From assembly GCA_003991915.1 (NCBI GenBank), contig RQTK01000083.1, positions 466,989 to 530,988 of the forward strand: DNA of 64,000 bases, read 5' to 3'. Shown here in pieces: positions 13,380 to 41,079 of the stretch. Every line of letters starts with the position of its first letter. Position 1 is the first letter of the stretch. This DNA comes from Elysia chlorotica. Lineage: Eukaryota > Mollusca > Gastropoda > Plakobranchidae. Below the pieces are notes generated by a model. The model was not told the origin of the DNA, did no database searches, and saw only the letters and a program-made list of their open reading frames with translations. A program made the position numbers and the translations under genes.

Positions 13380-14660
13380 TAGATATCATATATGCCATTT
13401 GACATCTGCAATTTCTATCCCTCTATTACTAACAAACTACTTCAGGAGGAATTAAATTTCGCGTCAACTTTAACCCACATCACTGCAGAAGAAAAAGATA
13501 TTAAATTTAATCATACAAGAAAGACCTCACTCTACTATTATAATACATCGTGGGTAAAGAAAACAGATTTTGGAACAATGGGAAGCTTTGACGACACTTA
13601 GACATGCGAACTGGCAGGGTTGGTCATATTATCACAACTCCAGCACCTTAGATGTTGGCCTGTACAGAGACAATTAATTCGCCACCTGCACATTACAAGA
13701 GAAGCAAGTAGAAACACTAAAAAAAAAAAGAGATATATGCAAAATCTTCAAACGCAATAAACAAAACATAACTGTAGAAGCAAATTATTAAAATAACGGA
13801 CGTCCTCATCATGACGCTTGATCTACAGGGCGATATCTACAAACCCTTTAAGGAACCCAACAGCAATCATAACTATATAAGCAAGTAAGGCAAACTCCCT
13901 TCAGCCATGAAGAAAAACCAACCCAATAACATAAACTATCGGATAAATATTAGCCTAAAAAAATGAGGGAGGTATTTAAACATGCCAGCACAACCTACAA
14001 CACTGTGCTAAAAAGAAATGTTATTTCAGTGCTGATTTAAAACCAAAAGATATGATCAAGCAACAAAAGGTAGAGGAAAATAGCTTGGTTCAATCCAGCA
14101 TTTATTATGAACGACTCAACCAACATCGCAAGCGACTTTATAAACCTGATACACAAGCACTTCCCTAGATCCAACAAACTACATAAAATCATTAATATAA
14201 GAACAATATAATTCAGCTACATTTGCCTCCCCAACATAAAACAAGCAATAATGAAGCACAACATTAAGTTTATCGCTAAGAAAAAAGCTGACGATGAACC
14301 AAAAGTCTGCAACTGCAGAATTAAAGCAAGCTGTCCTCATGAGTGGTAACTGTGTAGCAAAATATGTTGTATACAAAGCCACAGTCATGGAAACCAAAAA
14401 AAGGAATTAAAACACATAGGGATGACTGAAAACAAGATAGAACCTCCCCAAGTCGTTCAAATTACACCATTAGATGTAGAACACAAAACTAAGCGAACTT
14501 AAAAAACAACACAGAACTTCAAATACAGTGGAAAATCGTAAAAAAGTAAAAATCTTCTTTCATCGACAAATTTTATCTCTGCTCATTTGATTCGTATTTG
14601 AACCACCACAATAATGCGATAGAAGTACAGTGTGTTCTTAATAGTTCCTAAACACAGAAA
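13380..14660 (+). mobile_element. Decayed Penelope-like retroelement
   Basis: The frame at 13392 reads FDICNFYPSITNKLLQEELN, the conserved FYPSI block of Penelope-like reverse transcriptases. Further on, in shifting frames, are a segment resembling the CNCRIKASCP cysteine block (about 14310) and ATVMET followed by IGMTE (about 14380-14430), which fits the GIY-YIG endonuclease start. Several frameshifts and stops make it inactive. Family assignment is from remembered sequence pattern, not a search. Confidence 0.7.
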
Positions 14661-14814
14661 TCAGTGTTCTTAAACCACCATCCCACTCAATTCCTCCAAC
14701 CTCATCCCCTCATCCCCTTCCCCCAATCCATTTTCAACAAAAAATTTACCAGAAAAAAAATATTCCAGATGATGAAAGCAATCTTCCAGTCAAAAACTGG
14801 CAAACACATTTTGG

Positions 14815-15129
14815 ATGCCTAACTTTTGCCTTTTCACACGGCCAGGAATCTCTCAGGCAAGACGACGAGACCAAGTGGTACTCGATCGAGTCCGACTTGG
14901 ACATTCTCATCTTACTCACGCTTTTCTACTGAGAGGTGAAGAGCCTCCACTGTGTCATACCTGCAACTGTCAATTGTCCATTAGTCACATTCTGGTTGAT
15001 TGTCCGGCTTTTTACCGGGAAAGAAATTTGTACCTGGCTTCCAAGCCTCTAGAGAGCATATTTACTTATGTTAGTCCTCAGCGTCTACTTAGGTACCTGA
15101 AGGACATTGATGTATATAATAAAATTTAA
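14815..15129 (+). mobile_element. Non-LTR retrotransposon C-terminal fragment (open frame)
   Basis: A 104-codon open frame containing RRDQVVLDRVRLGHSHLTHA followed by CHTCNC...HILVDCP. This Cys/His arrangement after the reverse transcriptase or RNase H region is typical of the 3' end of Jockey/I-type LINE ORF2. The 5' part is missing. A more decayed relative is at 11600-11770. Confidence 0.7.
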
Positions 15130-15587
15130 CTGTGATAATCCTACACATGGATCTTTTAAACTACTGTACATACCCTTCACTTTTAACCAAACCTTTTACT
15201 CTCTCTCTCTCTCTCTCAAAAAGGTAAAGGGCTTTTATATAACGAGGGTACAAGTGATCCATATGATTTAAAATCATTTTTTAGGTTAAATGGGGCAGAA
15301 TGGTACTTACAAGTATAGTTTCCGAAAACTCGCGCCATATTGCGCAGCTTGCGCACAAAACTTTTTCGGAATGCAAATGGATGATCTTTGTACACTTCCG
15401 AAGGGATTTGTGACCCTTTCACGCTTGATTTAAGGCACAATTTTTTGTGTGATTTGAAAAGTTTGTACAAGGGAAAGTCTTTGATATAATTTATTATGGT
15501 TTTCAGATCAATACAAAGAGGTGCTTGCACAAGCGCACAACATGCAGGTTGTGTAGATCCCGAGCGTACATTATTATGACCTCTCAT

Positions 15588-15804
15588 CATCATCATCATC
15601 ATCATCATTATGTGTTTACTATGTTCTATGTTTGTTTAGATTTTGCAAACTTATTAGAAAGAGCATAGTATATTTTCAAATTATCAAAAGTAACAAAACA
15701 GGAAGAATGTAAAAAAAAAAAAAACACCACCACCACCACCACCACCACCAACAGCAATAATAAAACAACAAAAACAAAACAACAACAACAACAACAACAA
15801 CAAT

Positions 15805-15837
<33 letters not shown>

Positions 15838-15865
15838 AACAACAACAACAACAGAATATTTCAAT
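15588..15865. repeat. (CAT)n, (CCA)n and (CAA)n microsatellites
   Basis: Trinucleotide arrays at about 15588-15608 (CAT), 15725-15750 (CCA) and 15778-15853 (CAA). They create artificial poly-Met and poly-Val frames on the - strand. Confidence 0.85.
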
Positions 15866-16540
15866 ATTTATGTTTATATTATTTTATCTTTACTTTTGTT
15901 ATATTAGTGCTCATATTAATTATCGTAATTCAGTGAAGTGTCGGTTCGCGAATGTGACAAAACCAATACAGATCTCCTTGCCCTTGCATTTCACAATCAG
16001 GTGGATCTTTTTGCCTCCACTGATGTATCGCGCGAGGCGACACTAAAAAAGGTTCTATCTACCAAATGTTTGGACTATTATAGATATAAAACTATTTTAA
16101 TGACCATAATGTTGTTGTTGTTTTTTAAAACCATGCTACCAATATCTAAAGTTATAATTTTTCTTACGAGAATAATATCCTTCTCAGATAATACCTTTCC
16201 ATGGTATCATCTTTACGTTTACAGGAACCTGTGTCGCTATACGAACTCTTCCTAGTCGGTCCCAAATATTTTTTCTCCGTCTACCTGTCGTTCTTTTTCT
16301 ATTCACCTTCTTAGTAACTGTTGTTTATGTTAGTAATGCAGACTCTAAAGAACGAACTTTCCCAACGTGGTCAAAAACACAGTGAAAGAGTTCATAAACA
16401 AAATTGTATGAGGTATTAGCTTTGCGATAAAATAATGTTACAATTATTATAGATCCGTCTCAAATAATTGAATTATTGCACGATTTTATTGTCGTATGTT
16501 CCATTTAGATCAATAATTACATTTCAAAACACCTTTCAAT

Positions 16541-17287
16541 CAATCAATCAATCGCTATGCCGTCCCGTCTCCGAGGTGGGCTGTCATTCGGCGCCATCTT
16601 TCACGGTCCAAGGCTGCTTCACAGGCTACACTCAGTCGTATCTGGGATGTCTCCTGTATGTTGGCAAGCCACGACTGCCTCTTCCTTCCTCTACCACGCT
16701 TCCCTTCAACCTTGCCTTCCACAACTCTTTTCTGGATGCTGCAGTGTCTTCTTATATGGCCATAGTATGCCAGTTTTCTTCTTTGGGTTAATTGCAGCAG
16801 TTCTGGTTTCTGCATGCCAACTTTATCCAAGACCTCCTTATTTGTCACCTTATCTTTCCAAGAAATTCTGTTCATTCTCCTATACATCCACATTTCCATG
16901 GCATCTATTCTCTTCTCTATAGACTTATTTAATGTCCATGTTTCACTTGCATATAAGAACGGTGACCACACAAAACATTTCATTGTTCTCAGTCTGGTTG
17001 GCAAACTCACTCTTTTGTTGGTCAGTATTTGTGAGTATTTTGAGAAGGCATTTTTGGCGATGGTGATGCGTCTCTTTATTTCTGAATCAGACCTACCATC
17101 TGTTGTAATTAACTGGCCCAAATAAACAAACTGGTCAATCTGCTCAATGGACTTGCCTTTAACCTTTATTTCTGCTTTAGGTGGCTCTTTCTTGGATATA
17201 ACCACAACCTTGGTCTTCTTCACATTCATAAGTAGCCCGTACTTTCCACTGTGCTCTTCTATGACCTCTCAGTGTAGATCTAATGGG
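16541..17287 (-). mobile_element. 5'-truncated LINE (RTE/L1-like ORF2 C-terminus) with GATT tail
   Basis: An open - strand frame of 224 codons (17229-16555) extends without a stop a little upstream. It reads FVYLGQLITTDGRSDSEIKR, SETWTLNKSIEKR and YYGHIRR in order, a standard block at the end of LINE reverse transcriptases. Directly after the stop on the - strand comes (GATT)n, seen on + as CAAT repeats at 16541-16556, a typical short-repeat LINE tail. It is 5'-truncated near 17287. The intact frame suggests a recent insertion. Confidence 0.85.
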
Positions 17288-18838
17288 AAAGGGTTAAAGA
17301 TCGAATGTTGAAATTGGTGCGCAGCGCGATGCGAAGAATTCAATAATGATAGCCCACTTTTAATTCTTTTTTTTTTTTTGGCGGGTGCGTCAAATAGGCG
17401 TGTTACGACAGATATTTTGGAAGCCTTGATCGAGATCCTTGGGGATTCTAAATAGGACCTAATAAGTCTTTTTTTTTTTTTTTTAGATTACTTTGTGTCT
17501 GGAAAAAAGTACACAGTCTCCTAGTTTTAGGCCGCAGAGAATGGAGCTCTCCAACCAACTCCACCCTGTAGAAATAGGTGATTTAGGATTACTTTTCACA
17601 AACAATTTTAACCTTGAATGATATAAATTGGGAATGAAACTGAGATTGTTTTTTTAAGGCAGCTGTTATAAAGTTGACAACATAACTAACCAAGTGGTTA
17701 CTTATACAAACAAAGTTAAAAAAACAAACCAAAAAACATTTGGCTTGCTGAAGAAATTTCGATCTTCTAAAAAAAACTGGACAGTTTACCGGTTGAAGTT
17801 GAACGTAAACTCCCTATTTCCCTTCGCAAAGTCATACAAACGGTTGAATAATATTGACAATAAATCTGAAAATCATTCGTTAAATCTAATATAGATGTAG
17901 TACGGTAATCGACCGGGTATATCTTGAATTCTTGTAGATCTAACTTTAAGTAATGATCTATCGCTAATCTTAGAGGTCAGCAACATATCCCCGATACAAA
18001 GGCTACTTAAATAAAGGTAGGGTCTATTGCCTGTTAGATCGTTATCCAGTGTTGGATTAGATCTAGATCTAGATCTACGCTCACTACGCTTACTGCCACT
18101 GAGTTACCAAATCCAGTGATTTTTACATTTTTAACTCAAATTTTGAACTTTTTTTTCTTTGAATCCTTTTTCAAAACACGGAACTCTTTGAGTTTTGTGG
18201 TCCCTAATCCGTGGACGATTAAATAGGTGGGTGGGCGGAATTCGATTATTAAATTTGAATAAAATACGTGCAAGCTGTACTCCCTGTCTTTTTTTTATCT
18301 ATTGAATATACAGATCTTTATTTTTTTGAATTGTGTTGATATAATTTGTTTAATTAAAAAAGACAGGGAGCGATTCGATTGTATTCAATTGTTTATTTTA
18401 ACACTCGTACAATGTGGGCGGGGGAGGGGGGTGGGGATGAACACACACAAGCACTTAAAATTGATATATGTTAAGCAACCAACTCAACTCTCTCTATCTC
18501 TGTCTCTCTCACACTCACTTGCTCTGTCTCTCTGTCTGTCAGTCTCTCTTTCTCTCCACGGGTTGGCTGATTCCGATGTAATCAAATGCGACCCACTCAC
18601 CTAATGACCTATCAAATTCCACCACCCATCCATTTCCCATTATGTGTTGGAAGTGGCTATTCTTCCAGCAGTCGGACAAATAGCCAAAAGGCTATTCCTC
18701 CAGCAGCCTTGGGTTGTAATTGCTTTGTGGTGAATTCCATCCACAAATTGAGGTACTGGGGAACACAGAGATAGATGACCATAGGCAGGTATTGAGGACG
18801 CACCGACAAAGAATGGTGAAGCGTTTGATGTGACAGTG

Positions 18839-19084
18839 TCAGTTTTTAGAGAAGAGCTTGAACCAGATCGCAGTCTTGGACCTTCGGGAGGTGTAGTTCT
18901 TGTATTTGTCCATATCTACATGTAATCTTCCCAACAGAGTGGAAGTGCTCCTTGAAGGTAAGTGTTTAGTCTGAAGTTGTAGTGTTAATTTGCTGTTAGA
19001 CTTAGAGTGCTGCTCCTGGACGGCACTTGTGTTTGTAAGTCTATAGTGCCGTTCACCCAAACCTTTTTCACCGGTCATAGTCAT
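18839..19084 (-). other. Unidentified 81-codon open frame
   Basis: Not recognised. It opens with MTMTGEKGLGERHY and contains LPSRSTSTLLGRLHVDMDKY and SRRSKTAIWFKLFSKN. It has mixed, protein-like composition unlike the surrounding repeats. It lies about 750 bases upstream of gene B on the opposite strand. It could be the end of a repeat-encoded protein or a small divergent gene; no splice partners were found. Confidence 0.25.
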
Positions 19085-19298
19085 GTTATTAATTAACCTT
19101 GTAGCGTAGGATTTACATACTGGTTAGCCAGTGTCAGTGATAGACAGCTTAGATAGTGCCATCCGCAAGTGTATGAGTGTTAGAGCAAACTAGTTAGCGC
19201 GGTGTAGGATACCACAGCTTGGTGATCCAACTGTCAGTTGTGACAGCTATCTCACTTAGAGCCATATGAGGTTCATTAATTTGAAGGTGGCACCAACA

Positions 19299-19308
19299 AT
19301 TATTATTA

Positions 19309-19370
<62 letters not shown>

Positions 19371-19476
19371 ATTATCATTATCAATATCATCATTGTCGTC
19401 GTCTACGTTGTTGTCGTCATCAACGTTGTTGTCGTCATTGTTGGTTATCATCATCATCATCATCATCATCATCATC
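19299..19476. repeat. (ATT)n and (CAT)n microsatellites
   Basis: (ATT)n from about 19299 to 19368, then mixed TCATCA/GTCGTC, then (CAT)n at 19446-19476. Confidence 0.9.
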
Positions 19477-19830
19477 TTCATTAGAGTTTATGGGATTTAG
19501 ATCAAGGCTAATTTGATTTTAAATTTATGAGGTTCAAAGTTTAAGTAGCAATCTCACAAAATGAGTCCAATATCATTCCTACTATACAATGAAATATGCA
19601 TATCACAAAAAGTTTTTAAAATATGGACAAAATTTTAACCTTGACGGTTAAGTTAATCATTTCAAAATAAATAAGTTGTACTTCTTCTGTACTAGTATTG
19701 AAACAGTACTTAAGCAAGTCAGACTGCATGAAGACTCGTTTTTTTTAGATTGCTTCACATTTACATTTTGTTTTCATGCCATTAAAAAACTTTATATTTT
19801 TACTCAGTCAACACCAGTTCAAGAGGGAAA

Positions 19831-34165
<14,335 letters not shown>

Positions 34166-34739
34166 GCTTTAAATTTTATTGCATTTCTTTCCTTACAATG
34201 TCTGAAAAAAAGATAAAACTGCCTTTACAGTGGAAAATCTTAAATAAAATTTTATTGATCTACTTTTTTTGGGGGGGTGGGGGGGTATAACTCCGATGAT
34301 GTCTCATTTCTTTTTTTCCCAACAAAAAAGTATAATATTTAGAGAATCCATGTAGCAAATAGTATTTCATACTTGTGTTTATTGTAACACCTTAGAATCT
34401 TTCGTTTGAAAGCTTCTGATATTTATATTGAAATCACAACTAACAGCTTTGTGAAACTTGTAATACTCCTTGCATTTTTTTTTATTTTGGTGTATGAAGT
34501 TAGCAGCTCTTTATGGTTGCTTTTTTTTTTTAAACTGATGGTAGCATGCATTAAATATTTTTATTAACTCATTGTTGAAACTTTTATCAGAGTCCTTTGT
34601 CCTCATTGTCATTTAAAAAAAATATATAAAAAGTTGATTTTTATCATATTCTATGTGTGTTCAAATTTGTTTTTCAGGTATTACCACTCATTTCTTAATT
34701 AATTTTAATGTATTGATGTTGGTAAAATGCTTTTTAATG

Positions 34740-35560
34740 CAGACAAAAAGAAGAGCCCTTCAGTGCTATTTTGGAACCATACTCGTGTGTGGATGGGAGG
34801 CTTGGACAATCTTTAAAAATAAAAATAGAAAAAAAAAATAAGGAGGCAGCTGAAATGTTTAAGAAGAATAGTCAGAATCTTGTTTACAGCAAAGAACAGT
34901 GGCGTGTGGTGAGCTTAAATTCCATGAGTTCATGAGTTTTTTTTAAAGATGTATGATGTTTTGATTTTAATTGAAGGAAATTTAACTTGCACAAAAAAGT
35001 GGGACATGCACTCAGGGTTTGCTCCTTATGTCTAATAAAGCGAGGCAGTTGACGCCCCGTTATGGTACCAGTAAATTACTAAGAACAAAGATGAGTGCAT
35101 AGTGGGACACTTTTCATTCCTACCTCCGTAGGTCGAGCCACAGATTATATAATACGAGCGGAAATTACAGTGGCTATTATTAGTGTAAATGTTATATAGT
35201 ATTAGTAGTAGTTGTTTTTCCTCTTCCCCTTTTCCTTTTTTACGAGTGCAATAGACGTTAATAAAGGAGCCGACACTGGCAAAGAAGTCTAATTAGACTT
35301 ACAGTCTTACAGAAAAATCACACAAGGTCACATATTTATAGATACCAAAAAAATTATTTTTGGACATTGGATGAGAAGAGAAGAGATGGAAGATCTTGTG
35401 GCAACTGCAATGGTTGCAGGGAAGTGCAGTAGGTGAACTAAAAATAGGGAGTGTGAGAAAGGCAATAAAAGCAATGAAAAGTGCAGAGGGGCATGATAAC
35501 CAATGCTACAAACTACAGTATTTGATAAATGGATTGGGAAAGAATATGAAAAAAAAAGAA
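34740..35560 (+). mobile_element. Decayed LINE fragments
   Basis: 34750-34930 reads RALQCYFGTILVCGWEAWT, then in another frame GGS and SESCL. It resembles the CYVWSTLLYGCEAWT block of LINE ORF2. 35360-35500 reads HWMRREEMEDL in line with the next block of such proteins. Both are interrupted by stops. Confidence 0.5.
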
Positions 35561-37875
35561 CAACCATTTTGCTTACATTGCATCAAGATATTTTTATTAG
35601 TGTGTAATTAAAAAGTAACGTCATGTTCTTCACTACTTGTATGTGTTTTTGTGTTGTTTTTTAATTATTGTGATTTGTTGCCATTTGTTAGAAAACAATT
35701 AATCTTTTAGGTAATAAATCCTTATAGTTATTTTAACTAGATGTATCAGTTGTTTCTTCCCTAAAGTGCTATCTTTGATTGTTGTTGCTTTTGATTATTG
35801 TTTTGTTTTTATACACCGCATGTTTTTTTCTTTAAATTTATTTTTAGTTTCTACAGTTGAATTGTCTTTATCAATTTCATTGATTGGTGAAGAGAAGTGA
35901 AAAAAGGATGCTTACTAATGTTACACAGAGATTCTCTCATTTGTTTCTTTCATACTGATGGTTACAGCTAAAATTCATCTTATATTTTTCTTTTCAATTT
36001 CATACTAATTACTATACAAAGATTTAGAATTTAATTTATAAATTAAATTTGCTTGTGTTTTCATTTTAAATAAATGTAATGTTTGTGTTTCATTTAATTT
36101 ATTTTTGTTTACTCTTGTGCCTTTTTTAAAAATACTGTTATTGGTTGATAGTGATGAAACACAATTAGATTTAAAAAAAAATTAATTGTATACATAGGAA
36201 TTTTCTTATTGTCACAACTACTTCATTATTTACACCCAGCTTAAGAGATCTACTATATCTAACTGCTAAAAACTGTAACAAACTGAGATTAAAAGATGGA
36301 CCAAGTGTTTGAGTTTTTAAAGTTACAAGTTTAACTTTTTCCTCATTGTTCTATGTAAGGGCCTATGCCCTTATCAGTCTAAGTCAGATTGTTCTCATTG
36401 GAATTGGTTAAAGATATAAAGATGAGGTTTGTGAATGAAAAATCAAACCCCATAGCTGGTAATGCTATTTAGTACTTACTGATGACTATAAATATGTAAT
36501 AATGATCAATTTCTAACTAGATCTAGTAATGGCACAAATAATAATTTTAAAAGTCAATTGAAACCATATACATGTATATTTTTAATTCAATCTGCCCTGA
36601 CCTTGCAGGTGGGTGTCAAGGCCATAGCACAGCTGTGCTGAGTGTTTACACCCCCCCCCTCCCCTGGATGAGCTGTTCTGGGCTGTGTTGCAATGTTAAG
36701 GCGCCTTCACCAATCAACAATTTTTTCTTATGACTCCATTGTTTCAATGTGTAGGCCTAAATGTCTTCATTTTATTGACTTTATAAAAACACCATGAACG
36801 TTGAGAATGGACATTTAATTTTTTTAATTTCTAAATGAAAAGAATTAAAATTATGCAGTGTTTTTTTTTTTAATTAATCAGTCATACTTAATTATTTGAC
36901 ATTGTGCCTTTTTCCAAAGCACACAAAACAGGAAGAGAACCTATAAAGATGCATCAATTTGTGTACAGGGGTATATAAACTAGGCACTGGGCTCTATTTA
37001 TTAAAAAAAGGTCCTAACAAAAAAAAAATCCTAGCCTTTATGGATAAATACTCTTACCTTAGGTAACGACAGGTAAATTCCTAACAGCTTCACTATCCAA
37101 TTGGCAAATTATAATTCAGTGATAATTAATAATCCATGATTAGACGACCATGTATTTTCAATAAATTAGATAGAAAGGAAAAAACAGTTTTTTTCGCTTC
37201 TAAAACACTTACAACATATGATACGACAGGTATGGTCCATGGAATAGTCTGAGTCCTTCAGTTCAGATCGAGGTCTAGGCCTGTTATTTGGCGTGTGAAT
37301 AGCAACTGGTCTATCTACATATCTCTAGATCTAGATCTAGACTCTACAATGTTGGACTCGGTTTCACAATCAGATTCATTATAATATATAATAATATAAT
37401 TATATAATAACTATTTCAAAAGAAAATAAAGTTATAGCTATAAAAACAATCGTGATATCGCAGATCGAGTTACGTTACTTGGCAGTTCACACCCGTAACT
37501 GAGTGTAGTGCTCGGGTCGCAGGAGTAGGTCAGCCCAGCCGAGTAACCCGTGTGCAGGGCTAAATGGCTTTAAACATAATGGCATTAACATTGACTGTAA
37601 ACTTAATTTTTATTTTAACCTTTTGGTCTTTGTTCTAACCATTGCATTGAATAACAATATCAATTTTTATATTTTTATCATTGTAATGAGCATAATTTAA
37701 AATTTGTTTTAGATATTATTAGATAGCATTTTTATATTCATGTCTTGTAAGGTGCTGATTGCTGTAATTTTGTGTGTTATACTATACATGATTGTTTTAT
37801 AGTTTAATCGACGTATAGAGAATTGCTTTTTCTTTGAATATGTGCAATATAAATGCCGGTGATTTTTTTGTTTCA

Positions 37876-37913
37876 TTATTATTATTATTATTTATTTATT
37901 ATTATTATTATTT

Positions 37914-37958
<45 letters not shown>

Positions 37959-37964
37959 TATTCA
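37876..37964. repeat. (ATT)n microsatellite
   Basis: Interrupted TTA/ATTT array about 250 bases upstream of the first recognised exon of gene C. Confidence 0.9.
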
Positions 37965-38215
37965 AGGGTTTACTATTCAATTTTATGATAATTGTTAGAT
38001 ACTAAATGTTCATACTTCATATTGCATCACAGTTTTCATTTACCATGCATTTCATCACAAGTTTTAAGTGGAGACCAACACAAGTACAATTATAACTTTT
38101 TTTTTTTTTTTGGTGTTTCAAATGAACATGCTATTAAATTTTATAGTTGTATCCTATTGGAACCTGATGAACTCAAATTTAAATGAACTTACTTCTGGAC
38201 TTTTGTAAATAACAG

Positions 38216-41036
38216 TGAAAAGACCTACCCCTGCCTTCTGGGATTTGGAATCAGCCTTTTGGACATTATCATTGATGGCTCTCAACAACTCCTGGTTAAG
38301 TAAGTAAAGCAAATGCATTCAATACCGATACAATCATCTGCGTCACTAGTCGCTATATAAATGCGATATAAATGCAATATATTTTATTAGAGTTAGATTT
38401 AAAATTACGAAGGCACACATCAAATATATAAGTTCATCTATGCTAGCCTCAGTTTTCTTACATTATATTATAACAAGTTATATTCATGCTAGTGTTGGAA
38501 AAAAAATGAAAGATTGCTGTCAGTAAATATTGTTGTGCTGAATGTTTTGCTTTTTTTTGTTTTGTTTATTTTCTGTTTGTTAAATTATTGTACTTTTTGT
38601 ATGTGTATATAGAGCAAGAAAAAAAAAGAAAGCAGAAAGCCGTTTAAAAAATAATAGGAAGAATCTTATTGGCCTATTATCATAGCAAACGTTTTATAAT
38701 TGTTCATTATGTTTCAATTTTATAATGTATACTATGAGAAATATTACGAAAAAATGCTGATTAGTGGAACCAGTAAATGCTGATGAGAGTTATAACTTGA
38801 TATGAATTTTTGAAATAATTGTTATATTTTATTGTTTAGCCAATGACCACTGAATATTCTATATTTTTCTTGTCTATGCGATCTATATTTCCCACTGTAA
38901 GTATTCATATCCTAATGCAACCACACAAAATAACAACCATTTGTTTATGCAATCTAAACAGGTGACTTTTCTCATGAACCTGTCACAAAAGGAGGCTTTA
39001 TTGATTTGAATGTCTTTGTAGGGGAAGGTCATTGAGTAGCTTATTATTTACTCATATAATAAGCCCCTTATGTTGAAACAAAGAAATGAAATTATTTTAC
39101 TACATGTCTTAGGTAAAGTTGGTTCCTCCCTTTCAATTACACACAAGTAATGCAGTTTATAAATTATTATATTTATGGACTTTTACATGCGTTAGATTAA
39201 ACAGAGACTCCTGATCAAGGATGAAGATGAATTTATTAAATTTCCTTTATTTGAATCCCTTGTGATGTTAAAATGTATTTTATTTATACAAAGTGCTGAA
39301 ATGTATACTTTTCTGTTATAGGTATAATTTGCCTGCAAACGGGGAAGTCAGAGTATTGGAACCTGATGAACTTATATCCATGTAAGTTATACTTATAGAT
39401 CTGGATCTTTGACTGAAGAGCTTTTATGGCCAGTGTGAAAGTATAAATTTCAGTTGTTTTATTTTTATATTTTTTAGTTTCTCCTAGTGTAACATCTCTT
39501 AAGTGTAAAGAAAGTCTCTATTATGAAAATGGGACTCAAAACAGAATACTCAGGGGCTTGGTTGGTCACATTATATTTTATTCACTTTTAACTCAACCAA
39601 TATTATTATCACAGATCTGCTGCATCAGAAGCCGATTGCTCCAACCCCAGGATTACCACCCTATATTTGAGTTAATTGAGGGTCACTTTTTTTATAACTC
39701 TCGGTGTGTGAAGATTTGAATTCAGCCTACTTTGTTTCTCTTTATGCTGCTAATAATCTAAATTAAGCGAGCCATACATGTTTTTTTGTAAGTTCTGACT
39801 TGATTTAAATCAGAAATAAACATTGTTTTAACAGGATTCGTAGTAGATATACTTCTTTTCAATACTGGTTTTTACATGCCTACTTGTATTTATTTATTAT
39901 TTTTAATCCCACTTTCTCAGCTTCCAAGATGTAAAAAAGTTGGAAAAGGAGAAAGTGCATTTCAGTCCGGGCGGAGCTACTCTGAATGCAATAAAAGTGG
40001 CTCAGGTTAGTTTGCTTTCTTTCTCCATGAGGCTTTACCATGTCTCACTTTTTTTAATCATAAAGTTACATTCATGAAATATTTTTTCTCCTGTACAAGC
40101 TAAGAGAATTGTGGAGATGATGTCCTGATTTGTTTTTATGTTGAGAGTCTTGTAATGTGGCGTGGTGGGGTGCTTTTTATTTACATATAAATTAAAAGCT
40201 CAGGGCTGTTCGGGGGGCTGGTCTCCCAATGGGACAATGGGAGGATCCCTGGTTCAAAACCCAGGATCGGCAAAAATTATTTATTGGTCTGATTTTGTCC
40301 CCTACTGGTTGGGTCGGTGTCAGTATAATGACGATGTGACTGTCTGAGACAGGAGTCATGGTATCCCCTCACTGTCTCTGTGTGGCAGCACATTAAATTG
40401 TTAGAAGTCTTATGTCCAGGCTACAAAATAGCCTATATAGTCCTCATGTTGCATGCCAAGCAATAAACATATGTGATGGGTGGTTTGTTACCTATAAGTG
40501 ATGATTTATATTTATGAAGTTAGCCTCTTTGTGAGGGCTGCCAATTCAGTCAGTTAGGGCTTTAGGCTTGTGAGCAGGAGATCCATGATGAATTTCAGTT
40601 GGTGCCCCTCATTTCCATATACAAGATTGAAATTAATTATGCTACAGATGAGATTTATGAAGAGCGACATCCCATAAACTTAACACATTAAAATAATAAT
40701 TCTTTGGAAAACCCATTGGAGAAATGACATAAAACCGTCGGATCGGATCATCCTCCTCAGTGGTGCCTTGGTCGCGACGGAAGAACGGTTGTGCTGAGCT
40801 GCATCAACGATGACTCAACTGGTCAGACCCTCAGACAGGCCATGGCCAGTGCAGGAGTGGATGCTCTATTCCAGGTCAAGACCGGCGCTCCAACAGGATC
40901 CTGCCTGGCCATCTGCTCTGGCAGTGATAGGTACGGTATGTGAGAGGGGAAATAGTAATAATAATGATAATGATAATAATTTATAATAATAATAATAATA
41001 ATACCGCTAATAATGATGATGATGATGATGATGATG

Positions 41037-41079
<43 letters not shown>

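Larger units (their letters stand above)
17290..19830. other. Intergenic: upstream of gene B
   Basis: No confident gene. It holds CT-rich tracts (18489-18557), AGATCT tandem motifs near 18060, an unidentified - strand open frame (18839-19084) and ATT/CAT microsatellites (19299-19476). The promoter and 5' UTR of gene B must lie in the last part, but no clear core promoter motif was seen. Confidence 0.55.
34166..38215. other. Intergenic between genes B and C
   Basis: Contains the 3' flank of B, decayed LINE fragments (34740-35560), AGATCT-rich motifs near 37320, a GC-richer stretch (about 37440-37570) and an (ATT)n array (37876-37964). The missing first exon of gene C should be here or further upstream: its first recognised exon starts in phase with one base of a split codon. 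The 37440-37570 stretch is a reasonable place to look for its promoter, but I could not fix a start codon. Confidence 0.5.

Noticed and set aside
15216-15608. 130-codon - strand frame ending in a poly-Met run
   Set aside because: The start is a (CAT)n microsatellite and the rest matches no family I recognise; possibly an old repeat.
37560-37620. First exon of gene C starting at the ATG near 37567
   Set aside because: No donor in the required phase (two bases of a split codon) before an in-frame stop.
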